Source: an uncultured Clostridia bacterium
GTDB lineage: Bacteria; Bacillota; Clostridia; Christensenellales; Borkfalkiaceae
DNA length: 59,899 nucleotides
Assembly (NCBI GenBank): GCA_947589085.1
Contig: CANPZD010000007.1
Location: 1-59,899, forward strand
Direction: 5' to 3'
The notes under the pieces were generated by a model. The model was not told the origin of the DNA and made no database searches. It was given only the letters and a program-made list of their open reading frames with translations. The translations under genes were made by a program, and so were the position numbers. Positions 1-9,010 of the stretch are shown here, piece by piece; the stretch's first letter is position 1; each line of letters opens with the position of its first letter.

Positions 1-26
1 AGCAAAAGTTTGGTTCTTTTTTTCAT
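1..26 (-). CDS. 5' end of an unidentified gene cut by the window edge
   Basis: Only eight codons are visible, reading MKKRTKLL on the minus strand. The start is chosen because an AGGAGG ribosome site (33-38) lies six bases upstream of the ATG at 24-26. A basic then leucine-rich beginning would fit a signal peptide or membrane anchor, but eight residues cannot identify a product. No gene is seen to its right before tuf, so it is probably first in its transcript. Confidence 0.5.
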
Positions 27-161
27 ATACTTCCTCCTCTTTATTTATTCCTTTTCAGGAATATTGCCGACTTCCCAATGCCGATCCGCTCGATCTTGCC
101 CCCGTTTGCACGCAAAAAACCCCAAAAATCCCGCTTTGTTCCGCGGTTTTTCCCCTTTTTC

Positions 162-192
162 TGTCATTCCGAACGAATGTGAGGAATCTCAG
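162..192. repeat. Isolated half-copy of the palindromic repeat clustered at 650-1293
   Basis: This stretch reads as the reverse complement of the right half of the repeat units further right: GTCATTCCGAACGAATGTG followed by AGGAATCTC. The rest of 27-289 is pyrimidine-rich, with short repeats such as the twice-seen TTTTTGGGTTTT, and shows no gene. Confidence 0.7.
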
Positions 193-289
193 TTTTTTCG
201 CGGTTTTGCCCGCTGCTTTTTGGGTTTTTCACCGTCTTTTTGGTTTTGCCCGCTGCTTTTTGGGTTTTGCCCGCGTTTTGCAGTGATCC

Positions 290-313
290 TCTCAAAAAGT
301 ATACTTTTTGAGA
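290..313. repeat. 24-bp perfect palindrome, first of a pair
   Basis: A perfect palindrome centred on AAAAAGTATACTTTTT. The same core recurs at 392-421 with longer arms. This copy ends nine bases before a strong -35 box at 322, so it may be a protein-binding site or the terminator of an upstream transcript. Confidence 0.75.
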
Positions 314-321
314 AAAACCTC

Positions 322-350
322 TTGACAGCAAAATGAGCCTGTGATATACT
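322..350 (+). promoter_or_regulatory. Sigma-A type promoter for a candidate small RNA
   Basis: TTGACA (322-327), a 17-bp spacer and TATACT (345-350): eleven of twelve consensus bases. No protein gene follows on this strand, so its product is most likely an RNA. Confidence 0.65.
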
Positions 351-356
351 CAAAAA

Positions 357-431
357 CGTGCTGGGAGCACGAAATTGCCACCCGATTTCCGCTCTCTCAA
401 AAAGTATACTTTTTGAGAGAGTTTATTTTTT
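357..431 (+). ncRNA. Candidate small RNA of about 75 nt
   Basis: Transcription from the promoter at 322-350 should start near 357. The RNA would open with a tight hairpin (CGTGCT, loop GGG, AGCACG; 357-371). After a short single-stranded stretch it would end in the 30-bp perfect palindrome at 392-421 followed by TTTATTTTTT, which resembles an intrinsic terminator. The stem of that terminator is AT-rich in its centre, so its strength is uncertain. No known RNA family is recognised. Promoter, hairpin and terminator spacing are seen; expression is inferred. Confidence 0.4.
392..421. repeat. 30-bp perfect palindrome, second of a pair
   Basis: Same AAAAAGTATACTTTTT core as 290-313, with arms extended to CTCTCTC/GAGAGAG. 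It is followed by a T-rich run on the plus strand, so it may terminate the small RNA candidate that starts near 357. Confidence 0.75.
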
Positions 432-649
432 CCAACCGCTTTTCCCGCGGTTTTTTTTGTGTTTTTGCGGCTTTTTGCGCAGCTTTTCCTGTCATTTTGA
501 ACCGTTTTCGCCCGCTTTTTTCCTCGCCTTTTACTGTCATTTGAACCGTTCTCGCCCGCCGTTCTCCCCGCCTTTTCGTGTTTTGTCACTCCCGCCCCGT
601 TTTCTCTTGGCGCCCCCTTTCTGTAATACTCTCGCTGTACCCTGCACAC

Positions 650-1293
650 TGTCATTTCGAGCCGGAGCGAGAAATCTCGGCCTTGAGATTCCTCACATTC
701 GTTCGGAATGACAGGAGGAAAACGTTCGGAATGACGGAAGAAGAACGCGGGCGCACCCCGCCCGCACTGGCCTTGGCGCCCCCTGCACACTGTCATTTCG
801 AGCCGGAGCGTAAGCGTCGGCGAGCAAATCCCCCCGGTCGTTGAAAAAGGACGAGATCCACTCGCTATCGCTCGGGATGACAGGACGGTGCGCTCGCCGC
901 CTCCTATTGTCATTTCGCCCAGCCCCTTTCTGTCATTTCGAGCGAAGCGAGAAATCTCGGCCTTGAGATTCCTCACATTCGTTCGGAATGACGAGAGAAA
1001 AACGTTCGGAATGACGAGACGAAACGTTCGGGATGACAGGACGGTGCGCTCGCCGCCCCCTATTGTCATTTCGTCCCGCCCCCTATTGTCATTTCGAGGA
1101 GCAAGGCGACGAGAAATCTCGGCCTTGAGATTCCTCACATTCGTTCGGAATGACGGAAGGAAACGCTCGGGATGACAGGGTAGTGCGCTCGCCGCCCCTA
1201 TTGTCATTTCGCCCCGCCCCCTATTGTCATTTCGAGGAGCAAGGCGACGAGAAATCTCGGCCTTGAGATTCCTCACATTCGTTCGGAATGACG
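650..1293. repeat. Cluster of four REP-like palindromic repeats plus fragments
   Basis: Near-identical units of 63-69 bp lie at 650-713, 931-993, 1087-1154 and 1225-1293. A diverged unit is at 791-883, and end fragments lie at about 722-736, 905-916, 1002-1016 and 1200-1211. Each unit begins with GTCATTTCGAG, carries an AATCTC/GAGATT hairpin, and ends with TTCGGAATGAC, which pairs imperfectly with the beginning, so each can fold on itself. Long reading frames cross the cluster on both strands only because the repeat lacks stops; they are not genes. Spacers are GC-rich and partly repeated as well (for example GCGCTCGCCGCC). Confidence 0.85.
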
Positions 1294-1368
1294 GAAGAAA
1301 AACGTTCGGAATGACGGGAGAAGAATGCACGGGACTAAAAGACGTAAAAAACGAGGTCAAATGACCGT

Positions 1369-1396
1369 AAAAAAAAATGCCCCGCGCGCGGGGCAT
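1369..1396 (-). terminator. Second intrinsic terminator downstream of tuf
   Basis: Stem ATGCCCCGCG/CGCGGGGCAT (1377-1396), followed on the minus strand by a run of nine T. It backs up the terminator at 1413-1443. Confidence 0.8.
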
Positions 1397-1412
1397 TACG
1401 CTTTCAAACAAC

Positions 1413-1443
1413 AAAAAAAGCACGGCCGTAACCGTGCTTTTTT
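1413..1443 (-). terminator. Intrinsic terminator of tuf
   Basis: Stem GCACGG/CCGTGC flanked by A and T runs on both sides, starting 13 bases past the tuf stop codon. The flanks would allow it to act in both directions. Confidence 0.85.
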
Positions 1444-1456
1444 GAAATTTTTCAGA

Positions 1457-2677
1457 TTATTTGCAGATCTTGGAAACCGCGCCGGAACCAACCGTTCTGC
1501 CGCCTTCACGAATCGCGAAACGGAGACCTTCTTCGATCGCAACGGGCTTGATCAGCTCCACCGAAATCGTCACGTGGTCGCCGGGCATAACCATTTCAAC
1601 GCCCGCGGGCAGTTCGATGGAACCCGTAACATCCGTCGTTCTGATGAAGAACTGAGGACGATAATGATTGAAGAATGCCGTGTGACGGCCGCCCTCTTCC
1701 TTCGTAAGCACATATACCTGCGCCTCGAACTTCGTCGCCGTGGGAACCGTGCCCGGCTTCGCAATTACCTGCCCTTTCTCGATATCCGTTCTGTTGATCC
1801 CGCGAAGAAGCGCACCGACATTGTCGCCCGCCATCGCTTCGTCAAGCTGCTTATGGAACATCTCGAGACCGGTGATAACCGTCGACTTCGGCTTGTCGAT
1901 CAGACCGACGATTTCAGCAGGATCGCCGACGTGCGCAACGCCTCTCTCGACACGACCCGTCGCCACCGTGCCGCGGCCGGAAATCGTAAACACATCTTCC
2001 ACGGGAAGAAGGAACGGCTTCTGATCGTCGCGCACAGGCGTGGGAATGTAGCTGTCGACCGCGTCCATAAGCTCGAGAATGCACTTGCACTCGGGCGCCG
2101 CAAGAATTTCTGCGTCGGATGCGCCGCTCGTCGCCTTTTCAAGCGCTTTGAGCGCGGAACCCTTGATGATCGGAATGTCGTCGCCCGGGAAATCGTAGGA
2201 AGAAAGCAGTTCTCTCACTTCCATCTCCACAAGCTCGAGAAGTTCGGGATCGTCGAGCTGATCGGTCTTGTTGAGGAATACAATAATATAAGGAACACCG
2301 ACCTGACGTGCAAGCAGAATGTGTTCGCGCGTCTGGGGCATGGGACCGTCGGTCGCCGCGACAACGAGGATCGCGCCGTCCATCTGGGCTGCACCCGTGA
2401 TCATGTTCTTGACGTAGTCTGCGTGTCCCGGGCAGTCTACGTGCGCATAGTGACGCTTGTCCGTTTCGTACTCAACGTGCGCGGTGTTGATTGTGATCCC
2501 GCGCGCCTTCTCTTCGGGCGCTTTATCGATTTCGTCGTAGCGCATCTTCTTCGCCTGACCCTTGCAAGCCATAACCATGGTGATAGCTGCGGTCAAAGTG
2601 GTCTTGCCGTGGTCAACGTGGCCGATCGTACCAATGTTGACGTGGGGCTTGCTTCTGTCGAATTTTGCCTTTGCCAT
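1457..2677 (-). CDS. tuf: Elongation factor Tu
   Basis: EF-Tu is the GTPase that carries aminoacyl-tRNA to the ribosome. The 406-residue product has the complete GTP-binding set: GHVDHGKT (19-26), RGITIN (59-64), DCPGH (81-85), NKTD (136-139) and the GSALKA loop, followed by the two beta-barrel domains and ending in [14 protein letters not shown] replaces the more common NKCD; both fit the NKxD guanine-recognition rule. The start follows a clear GGAGG site. It lies downstream of fusA as in many bacteria, but a 196-bp gap with its own promoter (2793-2821) and two terminators suggests largely independent transcription. Confidence 0.98.
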   Translation of the reverse strand: MAKAKFDRSKPHVNIGTIGHVDHGKTTLTAAITMVMACKGQAKKMRYDEIDKAPEEKARGITINTAHVEYETDKRHYAHVDCPGHADYVKNMITGAAQMDGAILVVAATDGPMPQTREHILLARQVGVPYIIVFLNKTDQLDDPELLELVEMEVRELLSSYDFPGDDIPIIKGSALKALEKATSGASDAEILAAPECKCILELMDAVDSYIPTPVRDDQKPFLLPVEDVFTISGRGTVATGRVERGVAHVGDPAEIVGLIDKPKSTVITGLEMFHKQLDEAMAGDNVGALLRGINRTDIEKGQVIAKPGTVPTATKFEAQVYVLTKEEGGRHTAFFNHYRPQFFIRTTDVTGSIELPAGVEMVMPGDHVTISVELIKPVAIEEGLRFAIREGGRTVGSGAVSKICK

Positions 2678-2792
2678 TTTGAGTTTCCTCCATTCATTTT
2701 TATATTTTTTGATAACTTTTTCCGCCCCGTTCGGACGGAAGCGCAGCTATCTATCATTTACAGATATCAAGCTGGATCGCTTGTCGAATCTT

Positions 2793-2821
2793 ATTATAAC
2801 CCATGCGGAAAAATTTTGCAA
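2793..2821 (-). promoter_or_regulatory. Promoter of tuf
   Basis: On the minus strand TTGCAA (2816-2821), a 17-bp spacer and a perfect TATAAT (2793-2798). The start would be near 2786, giving an untranslated leader of about 109 nt. The same TTGCAA -35 box recurs at the tRNA-Glu and SRP RNA promoters of this window. Confidence 0.7.
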
Positions 2822-2873
2822 TTACTTTCAGGAAATTTTTTACAAAATTTTGCCCGCATGAGCCGCGTTTTCG

Positions 2874-4955
2874 TCAGTTCTTCGCCCCTCTGCTCAGAAT
2901 GATCTTTTCGGAAATGGACTTCGGAACTTCGTAATAATGATCGAACTGCATCGTGAATTGCCCTCTGCCCTGCGTGCGCGAACGAAGTTCCGTCGCATAA
3001 CCGAACATCTCGGAAAGAGGGATCTCCGCGTCGATGATCTTCGCCCCGTTTCTGTCGTCCGTGCCGACGATCGTCCCGCGGCGCGATGAAACGTTGCCCA
3101 TAAGATCGCCGAAATAATCCTCCGGCGTAATGATCTGCACCTTCATGATCGGTTCCAGAAGCACGGGCTTCGCCTTCTCCATGCCGTTCTTGAACGCCAT
3201 GGAACCGGCGATCTTGAACGCCATTTCCGAAGAGTCCACTTCGTGGTAACTTCCGTCGAATACTTCGACTTTGAAATCCACCACTTCGTAACCCGCAAGG
3301 AAACCGTTCTTCGCCGCCTCCTGAATGCCCTTGTCGATCGCCGGAATATATTCCTTGGGGATCGAGCCGCCGACCGTGAGATCTTCGAAAGAATAACCGG
3401 AGCCGGGTTCCTGCGGGATCAAACGCACTTTGCAGTGACCGTACTGGCCCTTGCCGCCCGACTGCCGCTTGTACATTCCCTCCGCTTCCACCGCGTTGCG
3501 GAACGTCTCCCGGTAAGCGACCTGCGGCGCGCCGACATTCGCCTCGACGTGGAATTCGCGCAGCAATCTGTCTACGATAATATCCAGATGCAGCTCGCCC
3601 ATGCCGGCAATGATCGTCTGCCCCGTCTCCTTATCCGTGTACGTCTTGAACGTGGGATCTTCCTCGGCAAGTTTGATGAGCGCAAGCGTCATCTTCTCCT
3701 GCCCGGCCTTCGTCTTGGGTTCGAGAGAAAGCTGGATCACGGGTTCGGGGAATTCCATCTTTTCAAGGACGATCGGGTGCTTTTCATCGCAGAGCGTATC
3801 GCCCGTCGTCGTGTTTTTCAGCCCCACGATCGCGCAGATATCGCCCGAATAGACGACGTCGATATCCTTCCGCTCGTTCGCGTGCATCTGCACAAGACGG
3901 CCGACGCGTTCCTTCTTCTCCTTCGTGGAATTGTACACGTAAGAACCGGCTTCGAGCACGCCCGAATAGCAACGGAAATACGCGAGCGAACCCACGAACG
4001 GATCCGTCGCGATCTTGAACGCAAGTCCGGCAAACGGCTCGTCGTCGGAAGTCTTTCTCTCTTCCTCTTCGCCCGTTTCGGGATTCGTGCCCCGCACGTG
4101 GTCTACGTCGATGGGACTCGGCAGGAAGTTGATCACGGCGTCAAGCAAAAACTGCACGCCCTTGTTCTTGTACGAAGAACCGCAGAGCATGGGCACCACT
4201 TCCATTTTCAGGCAGCGTGTGCGCAATCCCGCAATGATCTCCTCCGCGTCGAGATCGCCCGCGTCGAAAAACTTTTCCATCAGCTCATCCGAGGCGGACG
4301 CCGCCTCTTCCACGAGCTTGGCGCGGTATTCGTCGACGACGTCTTTCATTTCGGCGGGGATAGGCTCCTTGCGGAAGTCCTTGCCGAGGTCGTCGTAATA
4401 GATCTCCGCCTCCATATGGATGAGATCCACGATCCCGCGGAATCCCGCCTCTTTGCCGATGGGAAGCTCCACGGGCACGGGATTCGCCCCGAGACGCTCG
4501 CGGATCATTTTTTCCACGCGGAAGAAATCCGCGCCGTTGATATCCATTTTGTTGACATACGCGATGCGCGGAACGCGGTAGGTATCCGCCTGACGCCATA
4601 CCGTCTCCGACTGCGGCTCCACGCCGCCCTTCGCGCAGAACGTCGCCACGGCGCCGTCGAGCACGCGGAGAGAACGCTCCACTTCCACGGTAAAGTCCAC
4701 ATGTCCCGGGGTATCGATGATGTTGAAGCGATATCCTTTCCAGATGCAGGTCGTGGCGGCGGACGTGATCGTGATCCCGCGTTCCTGTTCCTGAACCATC
4801 CAGTCCATGGTCGCGGCGCCCTCGTGCACTTCGCCGATCTTGTGCGTCTTGCCCGTGTAGAACAGGATGCGTTCCGTGGTCGTCGTCTTTCCGGCGTCGA
4901 TGTGGGCCATGATGCCGAAGTTTCTCGTATGCTTTAAGTCGTATTCTCTTGCCAT
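2874..4955 (-). CDS. fusA: Elongation factor G
   Basis: EF-G is the GTPase that drives ribosomal translocation and, with ribosome recycling factor, recycling. The product of about 693 residues is full length, with AHIDAGKTT (about 17-25), [23 protein letters not shown] and GSSYKN marking the G domain, then the standard domains II-V ending in the conserved [15 protein letters not shown] region. The start [12 protein letters not shown] matches the family N-terminus and has a GAGG six bases upstream; an in-frame ATG at 4967 would add only four residues. It follows rpsG by 12 bases, so it is co-transcribed with rpsL and rpsG. Confidence 0.98.
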   Translation of the reverse strand: MAREYDLKHTRNFGIMAHIDAGKTTTTERILFYTGKTHKIGEVHEGAATMDWMVQEQERGITITSAATTCIWKGYRFNIIDTPGHVDFTVEVERSLRVLDGAVATFCAKGGVEPQSETVWRQADTYRVPRIAYVNKMDINGADFFRVEKMIRERLGANPVPVELPIGKEAGFRGIVDLIHMEAEIYYDDLGKDFRKEPIPAEMKDVVDEYRAKLVEEAASASDELMEKFFDAGDLDAEEIIAGLRTRCLKMEVVPMLCGSSYKNKGVQFLLDAVINFLPSPIDVDHVRGTNPETGEEEERKTSDDEPFAGLAFKIATDPFVGSLAYFRCYSGVLEAGSYVYNSTKEKKERVGRLVQMHANERKDIDVVYSGDICAIVGLKNTTTGDTLCDEKHPIVLEKMEFPEPVIQLSLEPKTKAGQEKMTLALIKLAEEDPTFKTYTDKETGQTIIAGMGELHLDIIVDRLLREFHVEANVGAPQVAYRETFRNAVEAEGMYKRQSGGKGQYGHCKVRLIPQEPGSGYSFEDLTVGGSIPKEYIPAIDKGIQEAAKNGFLAGYEVVDFKVEVFDGSYHEVDSSEMAFKIAGSMAFKNGMEKAKPVLLEPIMKVQIITPEDYFGDLMGNVSSRRGTIVGTDDRNGAKIIDAEIPLSEMFGYATELRSRTQGRGQFTMQFDHYYEVPKSISEKIILSRGAKN

Positions 4956-4967
4956 TTCTTGCCTCAA

Positions 4968-5438
4968 TTAAAAACGGAAATGCGCGAACGCCTTGTTCGC
5001 CTCCGCCATTCTGTGCGTATCTTCTTTCTTCTTGACCGCGCCGCCCGTATTGTTATAGGCGTCCATGATCTCGGCGGCGAGCTTCTTATAAGTCTCGCGT
5101 TCGCTGCGCTTTCTCGTGTTGAGCACGAGCCAGCGGATCGCAAGCGTCTGACGGCGTTCGGGACGGATCTCGATGGGAACCTGATAGTTCGCACCGCCGA
5201 CTCTCCTCGCCTTGACTTCGACCATGGGGGTGATATTCGCAAGCGCCTGTTTGAAAATTTCCATGGGATCCATGTTCATTTTCTCGCCTGCAAGTTTGAA
5301 TGCGTCGTAAACAATCTTCTGCGCGACGCTCTTTTCGCCGTCGAGCATGATCTGGTTGATGAGTTTCGTGACGACCTTGCTTCCGTATAAAGGATCGGGA
5401 AGCACGTCTCTCTTGGGAATTCTGCCTCTTCTCGGCAT
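4968..5438 (-). CDS. rpsG: 30S ribosomal protein S7
   Basis: S7 binds 16S rRNA and nucleates assembly of the 30S head; it lines the mRNA exit channel. The 156-residue protein has the standard length and opening [20 protein letters not shown], then the conserved [12 protein letters not shown] loop and the C-terminal [13 protein letters not shown]. An AGGAGG site precedes the start. It is the middle gene of the str operon, 194 bp after rpsL and 12 bp before fusA. The unusually wide gap to rpsL contains GC-rich inverted segments but no gene or clear promoter. Confidence 0.98.
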   Translation of the reverse strand: MPRRGRIPKRDVLPDPLYGSKVVTKLINQIMLDGEKSVAQKIVYDAFKLAGEKMNMDPMEIFKQALANITPMVEVKARRVGGANYQVPIEIRPERRQTLAIRWLVLNTRKRSERETYKKLAAEIMDAYNNTGGAVKKKEDTHRMAEANKAFAHFRF

Positions 5439-5632
5439 GATAGATGTCCTCCTTTTAGAAATCGTTTGCGGGAAACCCCGCGAGGGCTGTAAGCCGCCCT
5501 TCAGTAAAGCTATCGCTTGCCTCGGCGCGGAATCCGCCGCCGGTAGCGAATCTTCTCCCCCGTTCGGGGAATACTGCCTACTTCATCGGGTGATATTCCG
5601 AAATAAGTAGGGTGTGACTGCGCTTGTCCGAA

Positions 5633-6004
5633 TTACTTGGGACGTTTCGCGCCGTATTTGCTGCGGCTCTGCTTGCGCTTGGCGACGCCTGCCGTATCGA
5701 GCGCGCCGCGGATGATGTGATAGCGGACGCCGGGCAGATCCTTGACTCTTCCGCCGCGAATGAGCACGGAGCTGTGCTCTTGCAGATTGTGGCCTTCGCC
5801 GGGAATGTACACGGTACCTTCCTGCTTGTTGGTCAACCTGACTCTCGCGATCTTCCGGAGCGCCGAGTTGGGCTTCTTGGGAGAAGTCGTCGTCACGGAA
5901 AGGCACACGCCGCGCTTCTGCGGGCAGCGGTCGAGAATGGGGCACTTGGATTTGAAAGCTTCCCGCTCTCTGCCTTTCTTGATGAGCTGGTTAATCGTGG
6001 GCAT
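5633..6004 (-). CDS. rpsL: 30S ribosomal protein S12
   Basis: S12 sits at the decoding centre and monitors codon-anticodon pairing. The 123-residue product has the family hallmarks [26 protein letters not shown] and [14 protein letters not shown], and ends [10 protein letters not shown]. The lysines classically altered in streptomycin-resistant mutants (in PKKPNS and GRVKD) are the wild-type residues, as is the Asp that is often methylthiolated. The segment [18 protein letters not shown] departs from the usual basic N-terminal part. It is first in the str operon, with GGAGG ahead of the start and a strong promoter at 6127-6155. Confidence 0.98.
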   Translation of the reverse strand: MPTINQLIKKGREREAFKSKCPILDRCPQKRGVCLSVTTTSPKKPNSALRKIARVRLTNKQEGTVYIPGEGHNLQEHSSVLIRGGRVKDLPGVRYHIIRGALDTAGVAKRKQSRSKYGAKRPK

Positions 6005-6126
6005 CTTGTTTCCTCCTTGTTCTTATTTTCGGAATATCCTCGGGATCAACGATCCGGAGAAGCTGCTTGATATTTTTTCGCGCAATTTTTGAGCACGAAA
6101 AAAGTAGCCCATGACAGGCAAAGCAT

Positions 6127-6155
6127 ATTTTAGCAAACGATCAAGCGTTTGTCAA
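6127..6155 (-). promoter_or_regulatory. Promoter of the rpsL-rpsG-fusA operon
   Basis: Minus-strand TTGACA (6150-6155), 17-bp spacer, TAAAAT (6127-6132): eleven of twelve consensus bases. It is divergent from the pgk promoter; the 156 bp between the two show nothing else recognisable. Confidence 0.8.
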
Positions 6156-6311
6156 ACGTTTTATGCGCATATTTTCCAAAAATTTTCCGTTTTCCCCTTT
6201 CTTGCCGGGCAAAAACGGCGCAAAGAGCCGGGGACGTTCCCGAAGGACCCGCACGCGAGCCGCAAGCGGGATAATTTGTTTCACGCTTTGCGGATTTTCA
6301 CGCGGAAATTA

Positions 6312-6340
6312 TTGACAAATTCCGTAAAAAGATATATCAT
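6312..6340 (+). promoter_or_regulatory. Promoter of pgk
   Basis: TTGACA (6312-6317), 17-bp spacer, TATCAT (6335-6340). Transcription would begin near 6347, just ahead of the GGAGG at 6364. Confidence 0.75.
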
Positions 6341-6382
6341 AATATGGAAAATTGAAGAAATGTGGAGGAATACCGATTTACT

Positions 6383-7702
6383 ATGAACAAAATGACCGTG
6401 AAAGACATAAAGGACTGGAAGGGAAAGCGCGTTCTTGTCCGCTGTGATTTCAACGTCCCCATGAAGGACGGCAAGATCACCGACGAAAACCGTATCATCG
6501 GCGCGCTCCCGACAATTAAATATCTTCTGGATCACGGCGCAAAAGTCATTCTCTGTTCGCACATGGGCAAACCTCACTCTATCTTTTCCGATGAAGTGAA
6601 GCTCAATAAGAAGGATCAGAAAAAGATCGACGCGCTCCCCGAAGAAGAGAAAGCCGCCGCAAAACAGGAGATCGTTGCAAAGGCGCTCAAAGACGAGCCG
6701 AAAAAACTCACCCTCGCGCCCGTTGCGGCGCGGCTCAACGAACTGCTGGGCGGCAAAGTGACGTTCGCCTCCGATGTGGTCGGTCCCGACGCGCAGGCGA
6801 AAGTCGCCGCGCTCCGCGAAGGAGAGGCCGTTCTGCTCGAAAATCTGCGCTTCCATTGGGAAGAAGAGAAAAAAGACCTCGGATTCTGCAAAAAGCTTGC
6901 GGCGTACTGCGATATCTATGTCAACGACGCATTCGGCACGGCGCACCGTTCGCACGCGTCGACGGCGGCGATCGTCGAATACGGTTTGGTCAAGACGGCC
7001 GTATGCGGTTTCCTCATCGAAAAGGAACTCACGGTGATGGCGGATTCGCTCGAACGCCCCGTCCGCCCCTTCGTGGCGATCCTCGGCGGCGCCAAAGTCG
7101 CGGATAAGCTGAATGTGATCTCCAATCTGCTCGAAAAATGCGATACGCTGATCATCGGCGGCGGCATGGCCTATACGTTCCTCAAAGCGCAGGGCTATGA
7201 AGTGGGCGCTTCCCTCGTCGACGACGAAAAACTCGGCTACTGCAAGGATATGATCGAAAAAGCAAAGGCTGCGGGCAAGGAACTGCTGCTGCCTGTAGAC
7301 ACCGTGGTCGCAAAGGACTTCCCGGATCCCATCGACGCGCCCGTCGAAATCGAAACGGTCCCCTCCACTGCGATCCCCGCGGACAAAATGGGATTGGATA
7401 TCGGAGAAAAGACGAGGAAGCTCTTCGCTTCGCGGATCCAAAACGCAAAGACCGTGATCTGGAACGGCCCCATGGGCGTGTTCGAAAATCCCACGCTCGC
7501 CGCAGGTACAATCGCCGTGGCGCAGGCGCTCGCGGACGCGAAAGAAGCGACGACGATCGTGGGCGGAGGCGATTCGGCGGCGGCATGCACGCAGCTCGGA
7601 TTCGCGGATAAGATCACGCACATTTCGACGGGCGGCGGCGCCTCCCTCGAACTGTTCGAAGGCAAAGTGCTTCCCGGCATTGCCTGCCTCAACGATAAAT
7701 AA
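6383..7702 (+). CDS. pgk: Phosphoglycerate kinase
   Basis: This cytosolic glycolytic enzyme transfers phosphate from 1,3-bisphosphoglycerate to ADP. The protein has [11 protein letters not shown] near the N-terminus (16-26), the HxxR-type substrate region ([11 protein letters not shown]), LGGAKVADK and the nucleotide-site GGGDSAAA. At 439 residues it exceeds the usual 390-400 because of a charged Lys/Glu/Ala-rich insertion at about 75-108. [17 protein letters not shown] matches family starts; the GGAGG is 14 bases upstream, slightly far, and a GTG at 6362 would overlap that site. It heads a glycolytic gene run with tpiA. Confidence 0.97.
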   Translation: MNKMTVKDIKDWKGKRVLVRCDFNVPMKDGKITDENRIIGALPTIKYLLDHGAKVILCSHMGKPHSIFSDEVKLNKKDQKKIDALPEEEKAAAKQEIVAKALKDEPKKLTLAPVAARLNELLGGKVTFASDVVGPDAQAKVAALREGEAVLLENLRFHWEEEKKDLGFCKKLAAYCDIYVNDAFGTAHRSHASTAAIVEYGLVKTAVCGFLIEKELTVMADSLERPVRPFVAILGGAKVADKLNVISNLLEKCDTLIIGGGMAYTFLKAQGYEVGASLVDDEKLGYCKDMIEKAKAAGKELLLPVDTVVAKDFPDPIDAPVEIETVPSTAIPADKMGLDIGEKTRKLFASRIQNAKTVIWNGPMGVFENPTLAAGTIAVAQALADAKEATTIVGGGDSAAACTQLGFADKITHISTGGGASLELFEGKVLPGIACLNDK

Positions 7703-7742
7703 TCGGCGACAGCCGCAAAATTTACGAAAAGGAGAATCAAGT

Positions 7743-8066
7743 ATGAAATCCGAAAAAACCGAACTCTACGACACCTATAAGCTCTTTTTGCTGCTGTTTA
7801 CGGTGATCATGCCCCTGACTGCAGTACTTTGCCTGCTCCTCGCTGTGCTCGTGTTCTGCATTACGCCCTCGATCTGGTGGGTGGGGCTGCTCTTTCTCGT
7901 ATTCTGCATCGCAGTCCTTTGCCTCTATTGGGTCATCCGTTCCTACATCAAGGGCTGCATGAAACAAGAGCTTGCGAACGCTTACGAGAAAGCTTTGCTT
8001 GCGGAAGAACCCGACGGCGAGGCCGAAGAGACCGAAGCTCCGCAGGAAGAAACGCCGGAAGCGTGA
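7743..8066 (+). CDS. Small two-helix membrane protein between pgk and tpiA
   Basis: No family is recognised. The 107-residue product has a short charged N-terminus, two hydrophobic helices at about 15-40 and 44-66, then a basic amphipathic stretch and a strongly acidic C-terminal tail (about 89-107). This predicts a hairpin in the membrane with a cytoplasmic acidic tail. An AAGGAGA site supports the ATG. It sits 40 bp after pgk and 76 bp before tpiA in the same direction and is probably co-transcribed with them, but nothing ties it to glycolysis. Confidence 0.8.
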   Translation: MKSEKTELYDTYKLFLLLFTVIMPLTAVLCLLLAVLVFCITPSIWWVGLLFLVFCIAVLCLYWVIRSYIKGCMKQELANAYEKALLAEEPDGEAEETEAPQEETPEA

Positions 8067-8142
8067 TCGGAATTCGAAACATTCGGGGCGGGCACTTACC
8101 CGCCCCCTCATTATGAAATCATAAGATATAAGGAGAACCCTC

Positions 8143-8889
8143 ATGCGTAAACCCATTATTGCGGGAAATTGGAAGATGAACAATACGGCAAGGGAAGCCG
8201 AAGCGCTGATCGCAGCCGTCAAACCCCTTGTGAAACAGGCGAAGTGCGACGTCGTCGTGTGCGTTCCGGCGATTGATATCCCCGCCGTCAAAAAGGCGAT
8301 CCGCGGTTCGAAGATCCGCCTCGGCGCGCAGAACGTGCATTTTGCGGAAAAAGGCGCGTATACAGGCGAAATTTCCGCCCCCATGCTCAAAGAATACGGC
8401 GTGCAGTACGTCATCGTCGGGCACAGCGAACGGCGGCAATACTTCGGCGAGACGGACGAAACGGTCAACAAGCGCACGCTTGCCGCGCTGAACGCGGGCC
8501 TTATCCCCATCGTGTGCATCGGCGAGAGCCTCGAAGAGCGCGAGAGCGGGAGGACGGAAGAAGTGCTCGCCCGCCAGATCGAGAAAGATTTCGTCGGCAT
8601 CGAGGACTTCTCGAAGATCGTCGTCGCATACGAGCCGATCTGGGCGATCGGAACGGGTAAGACCGCGACGGCCGCGCAGGCAAACGAGACGATCGGATTC
8701 ATCCGCAAGAAGATGAAGAAAATTTACGCGGGCAAGAACGTCGGCAGAATGCGCATTCAGTACGGCGGCTCGATGAATGCAAAGAACGCCAAGGAACTCA
8801 TGGCCATGCCCGAGATCGACGGCGGCCTCATCGGCGGCGCCTCTTTGAAGGCTCCCGATTTTGCCGCGATCGTCAATTTCGATCAATAA
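8143..8889 (+). CDS. tpiA: Triosephosphate isomerase
   Basis: This enzyme interconverts dihydroxyacetone phosphate and glyceraldehyde 3-phosphate. The 248-residue chain has family length and all catalytic elements: Lys11 in AGNWKMN, the histidine in VGHSERR, the glutamate in AYEPIWAIGTG with its mobile loop, and the phosphate-binding GGSM and GGLIGGASL segments. AAGGAG lies seven bases before the ATG. It is the last gene before a strong terminator (8950-8988), consistent with a pgk-membrane gene-tpiA transcript. Confidence 0.98.
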   Translation: MRKPIIAGNWKMNNTAREAEALIAAVKPLVKQAKCDVVVCVPAIDIPAVKKAIRGSKIRLGAQNVHFAEKGAYTGEISAPMLKEYGVQYVIVGHSERRQYFGETDETVNKRTLAALNAGLIPIVCIGESLEERESGRTEEVLARQIEKDFVGIEDFSKIVVAYEPIWAIGTGKTATAAQANETIGFIRKKMKKIYAGKNVGRMRIQYGGSMNAKNAKELMAMPEIDGGLIGGASLKAPDFAAIVNFDQ

Positions 8890-8949
8890 GAAAATATTTG
8901 GCATGTCCGTCAGCATAAGCGCAGACGGGAAGCTCAATATAGCGCGGAA

Positions 8950-8988
8950 ACGCGCCCCGAGACGATGCCTCGGGGCGCGTTTATTTTA
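8950..8988 (+). terminator. Intrinsic terminator after tpiA
   Basis: Twelve-base-pair stem ACGCGCCCCGAG/CTCGGGGCGCGT (8950-8980), then TTATTTTA. The convergent lipoprotein gene ends at 9011. Confidence 0.85.
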
Positions 8989-9010
8989 TGTAAGACGGAA
9001 AACTCCCCTA

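Noticed and set aside
350-1423. A 357-codon minus-strand reading frame across the palindromic repeats
   Set aside because: It exists because the repeat unit lacks stops in this phase. The translation is the same 20-25 residue string over and over, no ribosome site precedes it, and the DNA is plainly structural repeat.
1325-2902. 525-codon plus-strand frame opposite tuf
   Set aside because: Antisense shadow of EF-Tu; GC-rich codons on one strand leave the other open. It has no family features.
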